Positions 26,764 through 35,758 are shown, counted from the first letter of the stretch. The stretch is DNA of 64,000 nt from Pseudoduganella dura (GCF_009727155.1 NZ_WNWM01000002.1:6386001-6450000); one strand, 5' to 3'. Notes: generated from the letters alone by a model not told the origin. Numbers and translations: made by a program.

Positions 26764-28032
26764 ATGTCCGACAAAAAATCTTCCAGCGGCGAAAAACTTC
26801 TGTACTGCTCCTTCTGCGGCAAGAGCCAGCACGAGGTCAAGAAGCTGATCGCCGGGCCCTCCGTCTTCATCTGCGACGAGTGCATTGATTTGTGCAATGA
26901 CATCATCCGCGACGAGACGTCCAGCATCGAATCCGTGACGGGCGCCAAGTCGGACTTGCCGACCCCCCACGAAATCGCAGAACTGCTCAACCAGTATGTG
27001 ATCGGCCAGCAGACGGCCAAGCGCATCCTGTCCGTGGCAGTCTACAACCACTACAAGCGCCTGAAGCACCTGGGCAAGAAGGATGATGTCGAACTGGCCA
27101 AGAGCAATATCCTGCTCGTCGGCCCGACCGGTTCCGGCAAGACGCTGCTGGCGCAAACGCTGGCCCGCATGCTGAACGTGCCGTTCGTGATCGCCGATGC
27201 CACCACGCTGACCGAAGCGGGCTATGTGGGCGAAGACGTCGAGAACATCATCCAGAAACTGCTGCAGAGCTGCAACTACGATGTCGAAAAGGCCCAGCGC
27301 GGCATCGTCTACATCGACGAGATCGACAAGATCTCGCGCAAGTCCGACAACCCGTCGATCACCCGCGACGTGTCCGGCGAAGGCGTGCAGCAGGCGCTGC
27401 TGAAGCTGATCGAAGGCACGATGGCGTCGGTGCCGCCGCAGGGCGGCCGCAAGCACCCGAACCAGGATTTCGTGCAGATCGATACCACGAACATCATGTT
27501 CATCTGCGGCGGCGCGTTCGACGGCCTGGCGAAGATCATCTCGAACCGGTCGGAAAAGAGCGGCATCGGCTTCTCCGCCACCGTGAAGAGCCAGGAACAG
27601 CGCTCCAACAGCGATATCCTGCTGGAAGCGGAGCCGGAAGACCTGATCAAGTTCGGCCTGATCCCCGAGCTGGTGGGCCGCCTGCCGGTGGTCGCCACGC
27701 TCGCCGAGCTGACCGAGGAAGCACTGATCCAGATCCTGGTCGAGCCGAAGAACGCGCTGATCAAGCAGTACGGCAAGCTGCTGGAGATGGAAGGCGCCGA
27801 GCTGGAAATCCGCCCGGCCGCCCTGCACGCGATCGCCCGCAAGGCGCTGGCGCGCAAGACCGGCGCGCGCGGCCTGCGTTCGATCCTGGAGCACGCACTG
27901 CTGGACATTATGTATGACCTGCCGAATCAGCAAAATGTCACCAAGGTGGTAATCGATGAAAATACCATTACCCAAGGTGCAAAACCGTTGTTGATTTATC
28001 AGGAGTCGGCGAAAGCCTCCGGCGAAAACTGA
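26764..28032 (+). CDS. clpX: ATP-dependent Clp protease ATP-binding subunit ClpX
   Basis: An AAA+ unfoldase that feeds substrates to ClpP. It is 422 residues. The N-terminal zinc-binding domain has Cys15, Cys18, Cys37 and Cys40. Walker A is GPTGSGKT at 120-127; Walker B is in [10 protein letters not shown], and the pore-loop region GYVGEDV is present. The C-terminal domain ends with [11 protein letters not shown]. It is preceded by an unusually long spacer with tandem repeats and by the clpP terminator, so it should have its own promoter, which I could not pin down. Confidence 0.98.
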   Translation: MSDKKSSSGEKLLYCSFCGKSQHEVKKLIAGPSVFICDECIDLCNDIIRDETSSIESVTGAKSDLPTPHEIAELLNQYVIGQQTAKRILSVAVYNHYKRLKHLGKKDDVELAKSNILLVGPTGSGKTLLAQTLARMLNVPFVIADATTLTEAGYVGEDVENIIQKLLQSCNYDVEKAQRGIVYIDEIDKISRKSDNPSITRDVSGEGVQQALLKLIEGTMASVPPQGGRKHPNQDFVQIDTTNIMFICGGAFDGLAKIISNRSEKSGIGFSATVKSQEQRSNSDILLEAEPEDLIKFGLIPELVGRLPVVATLAELTEEALIQILVEPKNALIKQYGKLLEMEGAELEIRPAALHAIARKALARKTGARGLRSILEHALLDIMYDLPNQQNVTKVVIDENTITQGAKPLLIYQESAKASGEN

Positions 28033-28077
28033 TCGATTGGATGGAATGCCGGCCGTGCACCGGTCGAAAAAAGCGTT

Positions 28078-28105
28078 TTGCATCCGTGGAGCAACGCAGT
28101 ACAAT
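28078..28105 (+). promoter_or_regulatory. Predicted promoter in the clpX-lon spacer
   Basis: TTGCAT at 28078-28083, a 16-bp spacer, and TACAAT at 28100-28105. A transcript from here would meet the hairpin/T-run at 28137-28174 after about 60 nt, before lon. No clear sigma-32 consensus was seen upstream of lon. Confidence 0.4.
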
Positions 28106-28136
28106 CGAAACCAATAAGAGAAGCAGGCTTCACTCG

Positions 28137-28174
28137 AAAAGCCACTCGCGGCGCTCGTCGCGCGTGGCTTTTTT
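28137..28174 (+). terminator. Terminator between clpX and lon
   Basis: The stem aaaagccac (28137-28145) pairs with gtggctttt (28164-28172), with an inner cgcg/cgcg extension, followed by T's. It ends clpX messages or attenuates the lon leader. Confidence 0.8.
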
Positions 28175-28317
28175 ATTTGCTGCTGCTGACTTTTAGAGCA
28201 TCGCCGCCAATGTTTTCGACAAAGATTATGTGTTGAAGAGAATTATTCCGGCGGCGGGTCTTGTGATTTCGGCTGCGAGTGCCAACATCATAAACATGCT
28301 TTTACATAAGGTACGCC

Positions 28318-30729
28318 ATGACAACTTCCAAATTAACTGAGCAGACCCAACTGCCGTTGTTGCCTTTACGGGATGTCGTCGTTTTCCCGCATATGGTGAT
28401 ACCCCTGTTCGTGGGGCGTCCAAAATCGATCAAGGCGCTGGAAGCAGCAATGGAACAGGGCAAGAGCATCATGCTTGCCGCGCAAAAGGCCGCCGCCAAG
28501 GACGAGCCATCCCCTTCCGACATTTATGAAATCGGTTGCGTCGCCAACATCCTGCAAATGCTGAAGCTGCCCGACGGTACTGTCAAGGTGCTGGTCGAAG
28601 GCGCGCAGCGCGCACGCATCCGCAAGATTACCGATACCCCCACGCACTTCGTGGCCGAGCTGCAGCCCCTGGAATCGGAAATCGGCGACGATTCCGAGAT
28701 CGAGGCAATGCGCCGCGCGATCGTGCAGCAGTTCGACCAGTACGTCAAACTGAACAAGAAAATTCCACCCGAGATCCTCGCTTCGCTGTCGGGCATCGAC
28801 GATGCGGGCCGCCTGGCCGACACCGTGGCCGCCCACCTGCCGCTCAAGCTCGAACAGAAGCAGGTGATCCTGGAAATCTTCAATGTCGCCAAGCGCCTGG
28901 AGCACCTGCTCGGCCAGCTGGAAGGCGAACTGGACATCCTGCAGGTCGAGAAGCGCATCCGCGGCCGCGTCAAGCGCCAGATGGAAAAGTCGCAGCGCGA
29001 GTACTACCTGAACGAACAGGTCAAGGCCATCCAGAAGGAACTGGGCGAGGGCGAAGAGGGCGCCGATTTCGACGAACTCGAGAAGAAGGTGCTGGCCGCC
29101 AAGATGCCGAAGGAGGCACTGGACAAGGCCAACGCCGAGCTGAAGAAGCTCAAGCTGATGTCGCCGATGTCCGCCGAGGCCACCGTGGTGCGCAACTACA
29201 TCGACACGCTGGTGGGCCTGCCGTGGAAGAAGAAATCCAAGGTCAACGGCGACCTGGCCAATGCCGAGAAAGTGCTCGATACGGATCACTACGGCCTCGA
29301 CAAGGTCAAGGAACGCATCCTGGAATACCTCGCGGTGCAGCAGCGCGTGGACAAGCTGAAAGCGCCGATCCTGTGCTTCGTCGGTCCCCCGGGCGTCGGC
29401 AAGACGTCGCTGGGCCAGTCGATCGCCCGCGCGACCAACCGCAAGTACGTGCGGATGGCCCTCGGCGGCGTGCGCGACGAAGCCGAGATCCGCGGCCACC
29501 GCCGTACCTACATCGGCTCGATGCCGGGCAAGGTGCTGCAGTCGCTGTCCAAGGTCGGCGTGCGCAATCCGCTGTTCCTGCTCGACGAGATCGACAAGAT
29601 GGGCGCCGATTTCCGCGGCGATCCGTCGTCGGCCCTGCTCGAGGTGCTGGACCCGGAACAGAACCACACGTTTTCGGACCACTACATCGAGGTGGACTTC
29701 GACCTGTCCGACGTGATGTTCGTGGCCACGTCGAACTCGTACAACATCCCGCCGGCGCTGCTGGACCGGATGGAAGTGATCCGCCTGTCGGGCTACACCG
29801 AGGATGAAAAGACCAGCATCGCGCTGCGCTACCTGCTGCCGAAGCAGATCAAGAACAACGGCCTGAACGAAGGTGAAATCACGGTCAGCGAAGCGGCCAT
29901 CCGCGACGTGATCCGCTATTACACCCGCGAAGCCGGCGTGCGTTCGCTGGAACGCGAAGTGTCGAAGATGTGCCGCAAGGTCGTCAAGCTGCTGTTGCTG
30001 AAGAAGACCGAGAAGAAGGTCGCCATCACGCCGAAGAACCTGGACAAGTTCCTGGGCGTGCGCCGCTACGACTTTGGCGTGGCCGAGAAGGAAAACCAGG
30101 TCGGCCAGGTGGTCGGCCTGGCATGGACCGAGGTGGGCGGCGACCTGCTGACGATCGAATCGGTCATCATGCCGGGCAAGGGCGGCGTGATCCGCACCGG
30201 CACGCTGGGCGACGTGATGAAGGAGTCGATCGAGGCGGCCCGCACCGTGGTGCGCAGCCGTGCGCAGCGCCTGGGCATCAAGGCCGAGATGTTCGAGAAG
30301 CAGGACATCCACATCCACGTGCCGGAAGGCGCGACGCCGAAGGACGGTCCGTCCGCCGGTATCGCGATGACCACGGCGATGGTGTCGGTGTTCACCGGCA
30401 TCCCCGTCCGTGCAGACGTGGCGATGACGGGCGAGATCACGCTGCGCGGCGAAGTGCTGCCGATCGGCGGCCTGAAGGAGAAGCTGCTGGCGGCCCACCG
30501 CGGCGGCATCAAGACGGTGCTGATCCCCGAGCAGAACGTGAAGGACCTGGCCGAGATTCCGGACAACGTCAAGAACAAGCTCGAGATCGTGCCGGTGCGC
30601 TGGATCGACAAGGTGCTGGAAATCGCCCTGGAGCGGCAGCCGCAACCGCTGGTGGAAGTGCCTGCCGTGGAACCGGTGGCGGCCGCCACGCAGAAGACCG
30701 ATGGCCCGGCGGAGGTCGTCAAGCACTGA
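28318..30729 (+). CDS. lon: ATP-dependent Lon protease (LonA)
   Basis: Degrades misfolded and regulatory proteins in the cytosol. It is 803 residues. The LonA substrate-binding domain (about 1-210) opens with LPLLPLRDVVVFPHMVIPLF. A coiled coil at about 215-280 precedes the AAA+ domain with Walker A GPPGVGKT (about 357-364) and FLLDEIDKMG. The C-terminal protease domain carries Ser679 in PKDGPSAGIAM, the same number as in E. coli Lon, and the catalytic Lys in GGLKEKLLAAHRGG. The acidic/Pro C-tail is slightly longer than E. coli's. Confidence 0.98.
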   Translation: MTTSKLTEQTQLPLLPLRDVVVFPHMVIPLFVGRPKSIKALEAAMEQGKSIMLAAQKAAAKDEPSPSDIYEIGCVANILQMLKLPDGTVKVLVEGAQRARIRKITDTPTHFVAELQPLESEIGDDSEIEAMRRAIVQQFDQYVKLNKKIPPEILASLSGIDDAGRLADTVAAHLPLKLEQKQVILEIFNVAKRLEHLLGQLEGELDILQVEKRIRGRVKRQMEKSQREYYLNEQVKAIQKELGEGEEGADFDELEKKVLAAKMPKEALDKANAELKKLKLMSPMSAEATVVRNYIDTLVGLPWKKKSKVNGDLANAEKVLDTDHYGLDKVKERILEYLAVQQRVDKLKAPILCFVGPPGVGKTSLGQSIARATNRKYVRMALGGVRDEAEIRGHRRTYIGSMPGKVLQSLSKVGVRNPLFLLDEIDKMGADFRGDPSSALLEVLDPEQNHTFSDHYIEVDFDLSDVMFVATSNSYNIPPALLDRMEVIRLSGYTEDEKTSIALRYLLPKQIKNNGLNEGEITVSEAAIRDVIRYYTREAGVRSLEREVSKMCRKVVKLLLLKKTEKKVAITPKNLDKFLGVRRYDFGVAEKENQVGQVVGLAWTEVGGDLLTIESVIMPGKGGVIRTGTLGDVMKESIEAARTVVRSRAQRLGIKAEMFEKQDIHIHVPEGATPKDGPSAGIAMTTAMVSVFTGIPVRADVAMTGEITLRGEVLPIGGLKEKLLAAHRGGIKTVLIPEQNVKDLAEIPDNVKNKLEIVPVRWIDKVLEIALERQPQPLVEVPAVEPVAAATQKTDGPAEVVKH

Positions 30730-30750
30730 CGCGTTCCCGCGTCGTGATCA

Positions 30751-30777
30751 AACGGGCACCTTCGGGTGCCCGTTTTG
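30751..30777 (+). terminator. Rho-independent terminator after lon
   Basis: A 10-bp stem, aacgggcacc (30751-30760) and ggtgcccgtt (30765-30774), with a TTCG tetraloop and a following short T-run. Confidence 0.8.
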
Positions 30778-30810
30778 CGTTTGAGTGGCCGTTTTTTACA
30801 AATTGACGTC

Positions 30811-30840
30811 TTGACACAATGCAAGTGTGGCTTGTCTAAT
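30811..30840 (+). promoter_or_regulatory. Sigma-70 promoter of hupB
   Basis: A perfect -35 TTGACA (30811-30816), 18-bp spacer, and -10 TCTAAT (30835-30840), about 105 bp before the hupB start. A second TTGAC lies 8 bp upstream at 30803. Confidence 0.7.
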
Positions 30841-30944
30841 ACGGCCTGAGATTTTTCTCTGCCTTGACATGTACCGTGGCGCAGTCGTTGAGAAACAATG
30901 CATACGGTATAAACGATTTAAACCTTTGTGACGGGGAACAAGCT

Positions 30945-31217
30945 GTGAACAAGACTGAACTGATCGACCATATCGCCACCACCGCTGACATCTCCAAAGC
31001 GGCCGCGGCACGCGCGCTGGATGCGATGATCGATGGCGTTACCACCACTCTGGCCAAGAACGACAGCGTTACCCTGGTCGGCTTCGGCACCTTCATGGTG
31101 AGCGAGCGCGCTGCCCGTACCGGCCGCAACCCGCGCACGAAAGAAGAGATCACGATCGACGCAGCGAAGGTACCGAAATTTAAGGCTGGTAAAGCGCTGA
31201 AAGATGCAGTAAACTAA
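30945..31217 (+). CDS. hupB: DNA-binding protein HU
   Basis: A nucleoid protein of 90 residues that binds and bends DNA. It begins [20 protein letters not shown], the normal HU start. GTG 30945 is chosen with the ACGGGGA ribosome site 8 bp upstream. The beta-arm region [18 protein letters not shown] has the conserved RTGRNP tip, and the C-terminus is [13 protein letters not shown]. Its position after lon and before ppiD is the same as in enterobacteria, though three tRNAs lie in between here. Confidence 0.97.
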   Translation: MNKTELIDHIATTADISKAAAARALDAMIDGVTTTLAKNDSVTLVGFGTFMVSERAARTGRNPRTKEEITIDAAKVPKFKAGKALKDAVN

Positions 31218-31262
31218 TTGCCTTCGGTGAGCAGCCCAGCTGTTCACCGGCGAAGCAAACTC

Positions 31263-31338
31263 GGGCGCTTAGCTCAGTTGGTAGAGCGGATCCCTTACAA
31301 GGATTAGGTCGGGAGTTCGAGCCTCTCAGCGCCCACCA
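31263..31338 (+). tRNA. tRNA-Val (anticodon TAC)
   Basis: A 76-nt cloverleaf. The acceptor stem gggcgct pairs with agcgccc and CCA is encoded. The D-arm is agctcagttggtagagc, the anticodon loop cttacaa (TAC), and the T-loop is ttcgagc. It is 45 bp after hupB and may be read from the hupB promoter. Confidence 0.96.
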
Positions 31339-31400
31339 GCCTGCCTTCGACGAGGCAGGGATTGCAGCAGTAACGATGTAAACAGTATTGTGCGTTTGCT

Positions 31401-31477
31401 GGAGCGGTAGTTCAGTTGGTTAGAATACCGGCCTGTCACGCCGGGGGTCGCGGGTTCGAGCCCCGTCCGCTCCGCCA
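31401..31477 (+). tRNA. tRNA-Asp (anticodon GTC), first copy
   Basis: 77 nt, with the acceptor stem ggagcgg pairing with ccgctcc and CCA encoded. The anticodon stem-loop ccggcctgtcacgccgg gives GTC, and the T-loop is ttcgagc. It is identical to the copy at 31504. Confidence 0.96.
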
Positions 31478-31503
31478 GCTACAATGCGCAGTACACACTA
31501 CCG

Positions 31504-31580
31504 GGAGCGGTAGTTCAGTTGGTTAGAATACCGGCCTGTCACGCCGGGGGTCGCGGGTTCGAGCCCCGTCCGCTCCGCCA
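31504..31580 (+). tRNA. tRNA-Asp (anticodon GTC), second copy
   Basis: 77 nt, base-for-base the same as the first copy and separated from it by 26 bp. It is followed 10 bp later by a terminator, so the tRNA transcript ends here. Confidence 0.96.
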
Positions 31581-31589
31581 GAATTAGCA

Positions 31590-31619
31590 AAAAAAGCCCG
31601 CGAAAGCGGGCTTTTTTTA
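31590..31619 (+). terminator. Terminator after the tRNA cluster
   Basis: The stem aaaagcccgc, GAAA loop, gcgggctttt, followed by more T's (to 31618). It is symmetrical enough to work on both strands. Confidence 0.88.
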
Positions 31620-31641
31620 TGCTAATTCGTTTGCGGGCGGA

Positions 31642-31855
31642 GTGCTTCCCCTGCGGGAAGCACGGCGGGGCTCGAAGGGGTGAGGCAGGGGTTTCGCGAA
31701 GCACCGCTTCGCGCCTGCCGAACGATGCAGCCATGCAGGGCTGCAGCTTCGCTTGCAAGCGAAGCCGCGGCCGGCAGGATGTCGGCGAGCCCGTTCGCTC
31801 CGCCGCCAGTTGCAAAGAGAAGAACGCGGCGCGCCGGGTTCTTCTCTTTGCAACT
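31642..31855. repeat. Cluster of perfect palindromes between tRNA-Asp and ppiD
   Basis: This non-coding stretch contains gtgcttccc/gggaagcac with a 4-nt loop (31642-31663), cgcgaagc/gcttcgcg with a 3-nt loop near 31700, and a loop-less 20-bp palindrome gcttcgcttgcaagcgaagc (31746-31765) that is enclosed by cctgccg/cggcagg arms. An 18-bp perfect inverted repeat follows, agttgcaaagagaagaac (31808-31825) with its complement at 31838-31855, around a 12-nt loop holding ggcgcgcc. No convincing gene is present. It may be a structured RNA or a repeat element. Confidence 0.75.
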
Positions 31856-31922
31856 CACTTCCCATCCAGCGCCAGCTCATGCTGGTCATCTGGAATCATT
31901 GCCGATTTTTCAAATGCTTGCC

Positions 31923-31951
31923 TTGCTATGCCCGTATGCGCACCCTATAAT
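31923..31951 (+). promoter_or_regulatory. Predicted sigma-70 promoter before ppiD
   Basis: TTGCTA at 31923-31928, a 17-bp spacer, and a consensus TATAAT at 31946-31951. The expected start, near 31958, is just before a hairpin with eight T's. Confidence 0.6.
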
Positions 31952-31969
31952 CGCGAGAGCAGCGAAAGG

Positions 31970-31997
31970 GGCGAACGCTATTGTTCGCCTTTTTTTT
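31970..31997 (+). terminator. Terminator/attenuator in the ppiD leader
   Basis: The stem ggcgaac (31970-31976) pairs with gttcgcc (31983-31989), with a 6-nt loop and eight T's at 31990-31997. It lies 28 bp before the ppiD start codon and downstream of the predicted promoter. Confidence 0.75.
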
Positions 31998-32024
31998 GTA
32001 ATGCATAACTCATATTAATTGGCC

Positions 32025-33956
32025 ATGTTTGAATTCATACGTACGCATCAAAAGCTGATGCAGATTTTGCTGGCGATCGTGATCATTCCGTCGTTCGTGT
32101 TCGTCGGCGTGAGCGGTTACGAGAGCATGGGCGACAGCGCCACGACGCTCGCCAAGGTCGACGGCAAGCCGGTGACCCAGCAGGAGTTCGATAACGCGCT
32201 GCGGCGCCAGCTGGACCAGTACCGCCAGCGCTTCGGCGAACAGTTCGACCAGAAGATGTTCGATACGCCGGAATTCCGCCAGAGCGTGCTGGACAGCCTG
32301 ATCGCGCAGCGCGCGGTCACGTCCGAAGTCGTGCGCGGCCACTTCACGGTGAGCGACGCGGCCTTGCAAAAGGCGATCCTCGACAACATCAAGGATATCC
32401 CCGGCATGATCACGCCGGAAGGCAAGGTCGACATCGAGCGTTACCGCGCCACGCTGGCCAACAACAGCGGCCTGACGCCGGAAGGCTTCGAGCAGACGAT
32501 GCGCCACGACATGGCGGTGCAGCAGCTGGTCAGCGGCGTGCAAGGCACCGCCTTCGCACCGCGCACCGTGTCCAAACTGGTGACGGACCTGACCGAGCAG
32601 GAGCGCGACGTACAGGAACTGGCGCTGCCGCTGCAGCAGTTCATTGCGAACGTCAAGGTCACCGACGACATGGTCAAGGCGTACTACGACAAGAACGCCA
32701 AGCAATACGCCGTGCCCGAGCAGGCCCGCATCGAATACGTGGTGCTCGATGCGAAAGCGATCGAGAGCCAGGTCAGCGTGACCGACGATGAAGTCGCCGC
32801 CTACTACAAGGGCAACGCGGCGCGCTTCACGGCGCCGGAAGAACGCCGCGCCAGCCATATCCTGGTGGCCGTCAACAAGGATGCGAAAGCGGCCGACAAG
32901 GCGGCCGCCAAGGCGAAGGCCGAAGCGATCCTGGCGGACCTGAAGAAGGCCCCGGCCAGCTTCGCGCAGGTGGCCAAGGCGAAGTCGGAAGACCCGGGTT
33001 CGGCCGAGCAGGGCGGCGACCTGGGCACGATCGAGAAGGGCTCGCTGGTGCCATCCGTCGAGCAGGCGATCTTCGCGCTGAAGCAGGGCGAGATCAGCAA
33101 CGTGGTCGAGTCCGAATTCGGTTACCACCTGATCACCGTCACGTCGCTGAAGCCGGCGGCCGTCAAGGCGCTGGACGACGTGAAGGCCGACATCGCGGCC
33201 GACCTGAAGAAACAGAAAGCCGGCAAGAAGTATTCGGAAGTGGTGGAAACCTTCACCAACACCGTGTATGAGCAGGCCGACAGCCTGAAGCCGGTGGCCG
33301 ACAAGCTGGGGCTGAAGATCGAAACGGCCGACAACGTGACGCGCACGCCGGCGCCGAACGCCGCGCCGGCACCGTACAGCAATGCCAAGTTCCTGACCGC
33401 GCTGTTCTCCGCCGAGTCGGTGAAGAACAAGCGCAACACGGAAGCCGTCGAAGTGGCGCCGAGTACGCTCGTTTCCGGCCGCATCGTCGAGTTCAAGCCG
33501 GCGTCGCAGAAGCCGCTGGCCGACGTGGCCGCCGAAATCCGCCAGCGCGTCACGGCCGAGGAAGCCATGAAGGCCGCCAAGGCCGCCGGCGAAGCGAAGC
33601 TGGCCGCGTTGAAGAAAGCCGACGATGCCACCGGCTTCAGCCCGGTGCGGACGATTTCCCGCGCCAAGGCTGAAGGCATGCCGCCGCCGGTGGCACGCGC
33701 CGTGCTGAAGGCCGATGTGTCGAAGCTGCCGGCGTACGTGGGCGTCGAACTGCCGGGGATGGGCTATGGAGTCTACCGCATCGGCAAGGTGCACCAGCCG
33801 GCCGCCGCCGACGAGGCGCGCCTGGCGTCGGCCCGCGAACAGATCGGCAACATCGTCGCCCAGCAGGATATGCTGAACTATGTCGAACTGCTGAAGGACA
33901 AGGCCAAGGTCAAGATCCTGCATCCAGCGACCCCCGCCAAGGCGGCCCAGGAGTAA
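32025..33956 (+). CDS. ppiD: Periplasmic folding chaperone PpiD (SurA_N/parvulin), membrane anchored
   Basis: Helps newly exported proteins leave the Sec translocon and fold. It is 643 residues from ATG 32025. There is a short cytosolic start (MFEFIRTHQKLMQ), one membrane span (about 13-35, ILLAIVIIPSFVFVGVSGY), and an N-terminal SurA-like chaperone domain. A parvulin domain lies at about 265-360 (ERRASHILVAVNKD ... SESEFGYHLI region), followed by a C-terminal chaperone arm. The position after hupB is the conserved one. A leader terminator precedes it and a strong bidirectional one follows. Confidence 0.96.
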   Translation: MFEFIRTHQKLMQILLAIVIIPSFVFVGVSGYESMGDSATTLAKVDGKPVTQQEFDNALRRQLDQYRQRFGEQFDQKMFDTPEFRQSVLDSLIAQRAVTSEVVRGHFTVSDAALQKAILDNIKDIPGMITPEGKVDIERYRATLANNSGLTPEGFEQTMRHDMAVQQLVSGVQGTAFAPRTVSKLVTDLTEQERDVQELALPLQQFIANVKVTDDMVKAYYDKNAKQYAVPEQARIEYVVLDAKAIESQVSVTDDEVAAYYKGNAARFTAPEERRASHILVAVNKDAKAADKAAAKAKAEAILADLKKAPASFAQVAKAKSEDPGSAEQGGDLGTIEKGSLVPSVEQAIFALKQGEISNVVESEFGYHLITVTSLKPAAVKALDDVKADIAADLKKQKAGKKYSEVVETFTNTVYEQADSLKPVADKLGLKIETADNVTRTPAPNAAPAPYSNAKFLTALFSAESVKNKRNTEAVEVAPSTLVSGRIVEFKPASQKPLADVAAEIRQRVTAEEAMKAAKAAGEAKLAALKKADDATGFSPVRTISRAKAEGMPPPVARAVLKADVSKLPAYVGVELPGMGYGVYRIGKVHQPAAADEARLASAREQIGNIVAQQDMLNYVELLKDKAKVKILHPATPAKAAQE

Positions 33957-34006
33957 GTGACGCAAGCAGGTCCACCGGCAGGCCCGCAGCATGGGGCCGC
34001 GCCGCC

Positions 34007-34040
34007 AACGAAAAAGCCACCCTCGGGTGGCTTTTTCGTT
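34007..34040. terminator. Bidirectional terminator between ppiD and selU
   Basis: A perfect 15-bp stem, aacgaaaaagccacc with ggtggctttttcgtt, and a 4-nt loop. A/T runs on both sides let it end the convergent ppiD and selU transcripts. Confidence 0.9.
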
Positions 34041-34055
34041 GTGGCATGCGCCCGC

Positions 34056-35111
34056 TCAGCCTTCGTGCAACGCACGCGCGGCGGCCAGGAAGGATGCCGG
34101 CGCGATGTCCGGCAATGCGATCTCGCGCGCGCTTTCGTACTGCGTGAAATTGCGGTGGATCGAGCGCGTGTACGCAGGATCGTAATGCGCCACCAGCAGT
34201 TCGTCGACCAGCGCGGGCATCCGGCCATCGCTGGCCATCTGCTGCCATTGCCCGATCTTCTCCTTGCCGTGCAGGTCCGTCAGGTAGGCCAGCTGCGCGT
34301 TCAATGCCGGGGCATTGCATGCGAAGTGCTGGTAGTCCTCGATCAGCAGTTGCACGCGGTGCTCGCGTGCCACCTGCAGCGCGATGCACCGCGATGCGCG
34401 CATGCGCTCCATCAGCGCGGCCGGCACGCGCAGCGCGCCCACCTTCTTGCTCTCCGACTCCACGAACACCGGCAGCGCCGGATCGAAGCGGCGCAGGCGA
34501 TCCCAGATCGACGTCTCGAAGGCCTTCTGCGACGGCTGCGGCTGGCAAGGCATGTTGCCCAGCACGGAGCCGCGGTGCACGGCCAGCTGTTCCAGGTCCA
34601 GCACCTGCGCGCCGATCGCCTCGAGCGTGTCGAGCAGCCGCGTCTTGCCGCTGCCGGTGGTGCCGCAGATCACGCGAAAGTCCAGTTCCGGCGCCTGTTC
34701 CAGGTCCGCGTTGACGCGGTTGCGGAATGCCTTGTAGCCGCCTTCGAGCTGCACCGCGGGCCAGCCGATCCTGGCCAGGATATGCGCCATCGAGCCGCTG
34801 CGGTTGCCGCCGCGCCAGCAATAGACCAGCGGCTTCCATTCGCGCGGCTTGTCGTGCCAGAGCGTGTCGATGTGGCGGGCGATGTTCGCGGCCACCATCG
34901 GCGCGCCCAGCTTCTTGGCCTCGAACGCGCCGGTCTGGCGATACAGCGTGCCCACGGCGATGCGCTGCTCGTCGTCCAGCACGGGGCAGTTGATCGCGTT
35001 CGGCAGGTGGTCGAGCGCGAATTCGGCCGGCGTGCGGACATCGACGATCGTATCGAATTCATCGAGGCGGGACAGCACATCGTCGATGTGCAGAACTTCT
35101 GGATACTTCAT
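34056..35111 (-). CDS. selU: tRNA 2-selenouridine synthase
   Basis: Also called MnmH. It replaces sulfur with selenium in 2-thiouridine at the wobble position of some tRNAs, via a geranylated intermediate, using selenophosphate. It is 351 residues. The rhodanese domain (about 1-125) has the catalytic Cys98 in VYCWRGGNRSGSM. A P-loop domain follows with GTTGSGKT at 150-157. The stop-to-start overlap with the upstream esterase gene is 4 bp, so tesA and selU form an operon. selD is not in the window. Confidence 0.96.
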   Translation of the reverse strand: MKYPEVLHIDDVLSRLDEFDTIVDVRTPAEFALDHLPNAINCPVLDDEQRIAVGTLYRQTGAFEAKKLGAPMVAANIARHIDTLWHDKPREWKPLVYCWRGGNRSGSMAHILARIGWPAVQLEGGYKAFRNRVNADLEQAPELDFRVICGTTGSGKTRLLDTLEAIGAQVLDLEQLAVHRGSVLGNMPCQPQPSQKAFETSIWDRLRRFDPALPVFVESESKKVGALRVPAALMERMRASRCIALQVAREHRVQLLIEDYQHFACNAPALNAQLAYLTDLHGKEKIGQWQQMASDGRMPALVDELLVAHYDPAYTRSIHRNFTQYESAREIALPDIAPASFLAAARALHEG

Positions 35112-35758
35112 TTCAACCTCAGGATGGGCAGCAGGTGCGGCCAGATATTGTTCAGGATGATCGGGTGGGCGCTGGCGAGCGGATGGATGCGGTCGGGCTG
35201 GAACATGTCCATCTTTTCCGCCACGCCGTCGAGCATGAACGGCGCCAGGCCCACCTGTTCATCGCGGCTGATGGCGCCGTACATGGCGAAGAATTTTTCG
35301 GAGTAATCGCGGCCGTAGTTCGGTGGAATGCGGATGCCGACCAGCAGCACGCGCGCACCGGCGGCGCGCACGGCCTTCACCATCGCGCGCAGGTTGCCGT
35401 CCGTGGCCGCGACGGGAAGACCGCGCAGGGCGTCGTTGGCGCCCAGTTCGATCACCACGATGTCCGGCTTGTGCCTGGACAGCAGCGCGGGCATGCGCGT
35501 GCGGCCGCCGCTGGATGTTTCGCCGCTGACGCTGGCATTGACGATCCGCATGTCGAATTTCTGCGCCTGCAGCTTGCGTTCGAGCAGGGCCACCCAGCCG
35601 GTGCCGCGCGCCAGCCCGTATTCGGCCGACAGGCTGTCGCCCACCACGAGCAGCGTTTTTGGGGCAGAATAAGCGCTCGCCGGGCTGCCCCATAGCAGCA
35701 GCGTGGCGCACAGCACCGTAATGAACCGACCAACCAAGCCAAGCAGACCTTCGACCAT
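35108..35758 (-). CDS. tesA: SGNH-family arylesterase / acyl-CoA thioesterase I
   Basis: 216 residues with an N-terminal signal peptide (hydrophobic 12-24, ending SPASA), so it is periplasmic. The SGNH catalytic set is complete: Ser42 in GDSL, Asn108 in GAND, and Asp189/His192 in DRIHP. The closest known type is E. coli TesA (thioesterase I/protease I/lysophospholipase L1). The start at ATG 35758 has GAGGA 9 bp upstream. That start overlaps the start codon of the divergent ABC ATPase gene by two bases. Confidence 0.94.
   Translation of the reverse strand: MVEGLLGLVGRFITVLCATLLLWGSPASAYSAPKTLLVVGDSLSAEYGLARGTGWVALLERKLQAQKFDMRIVNASVSGETSSGGRTRMPALLSRHKPDIVVIELGANDALRGLPVAATDGNLRAMVKAVRAAGARVLLVGIRIPPNYGRDYSEKFFAMYGAISRDEQVGLAPFMLDGVAEKMDMFQPDRIHPLASAHPIILNNIWPHLLPILRLK

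Noticed and set aside
31401..31580. Long direct repeat of 77 bp taken as a mobile or CRISPR repeat
   Set aside because: Both copies fold as complete tRNA-Asp genes with encoded CCA.
31498..31815. A minus-strand frame of about 105 residues ending in ERTGLEPATPGVTGRYSNQL
   Set aside because: Its C-terminal part is the antisense translation of the tRNA-Asp gene at 31504-31580. This is a well-known false protein call.
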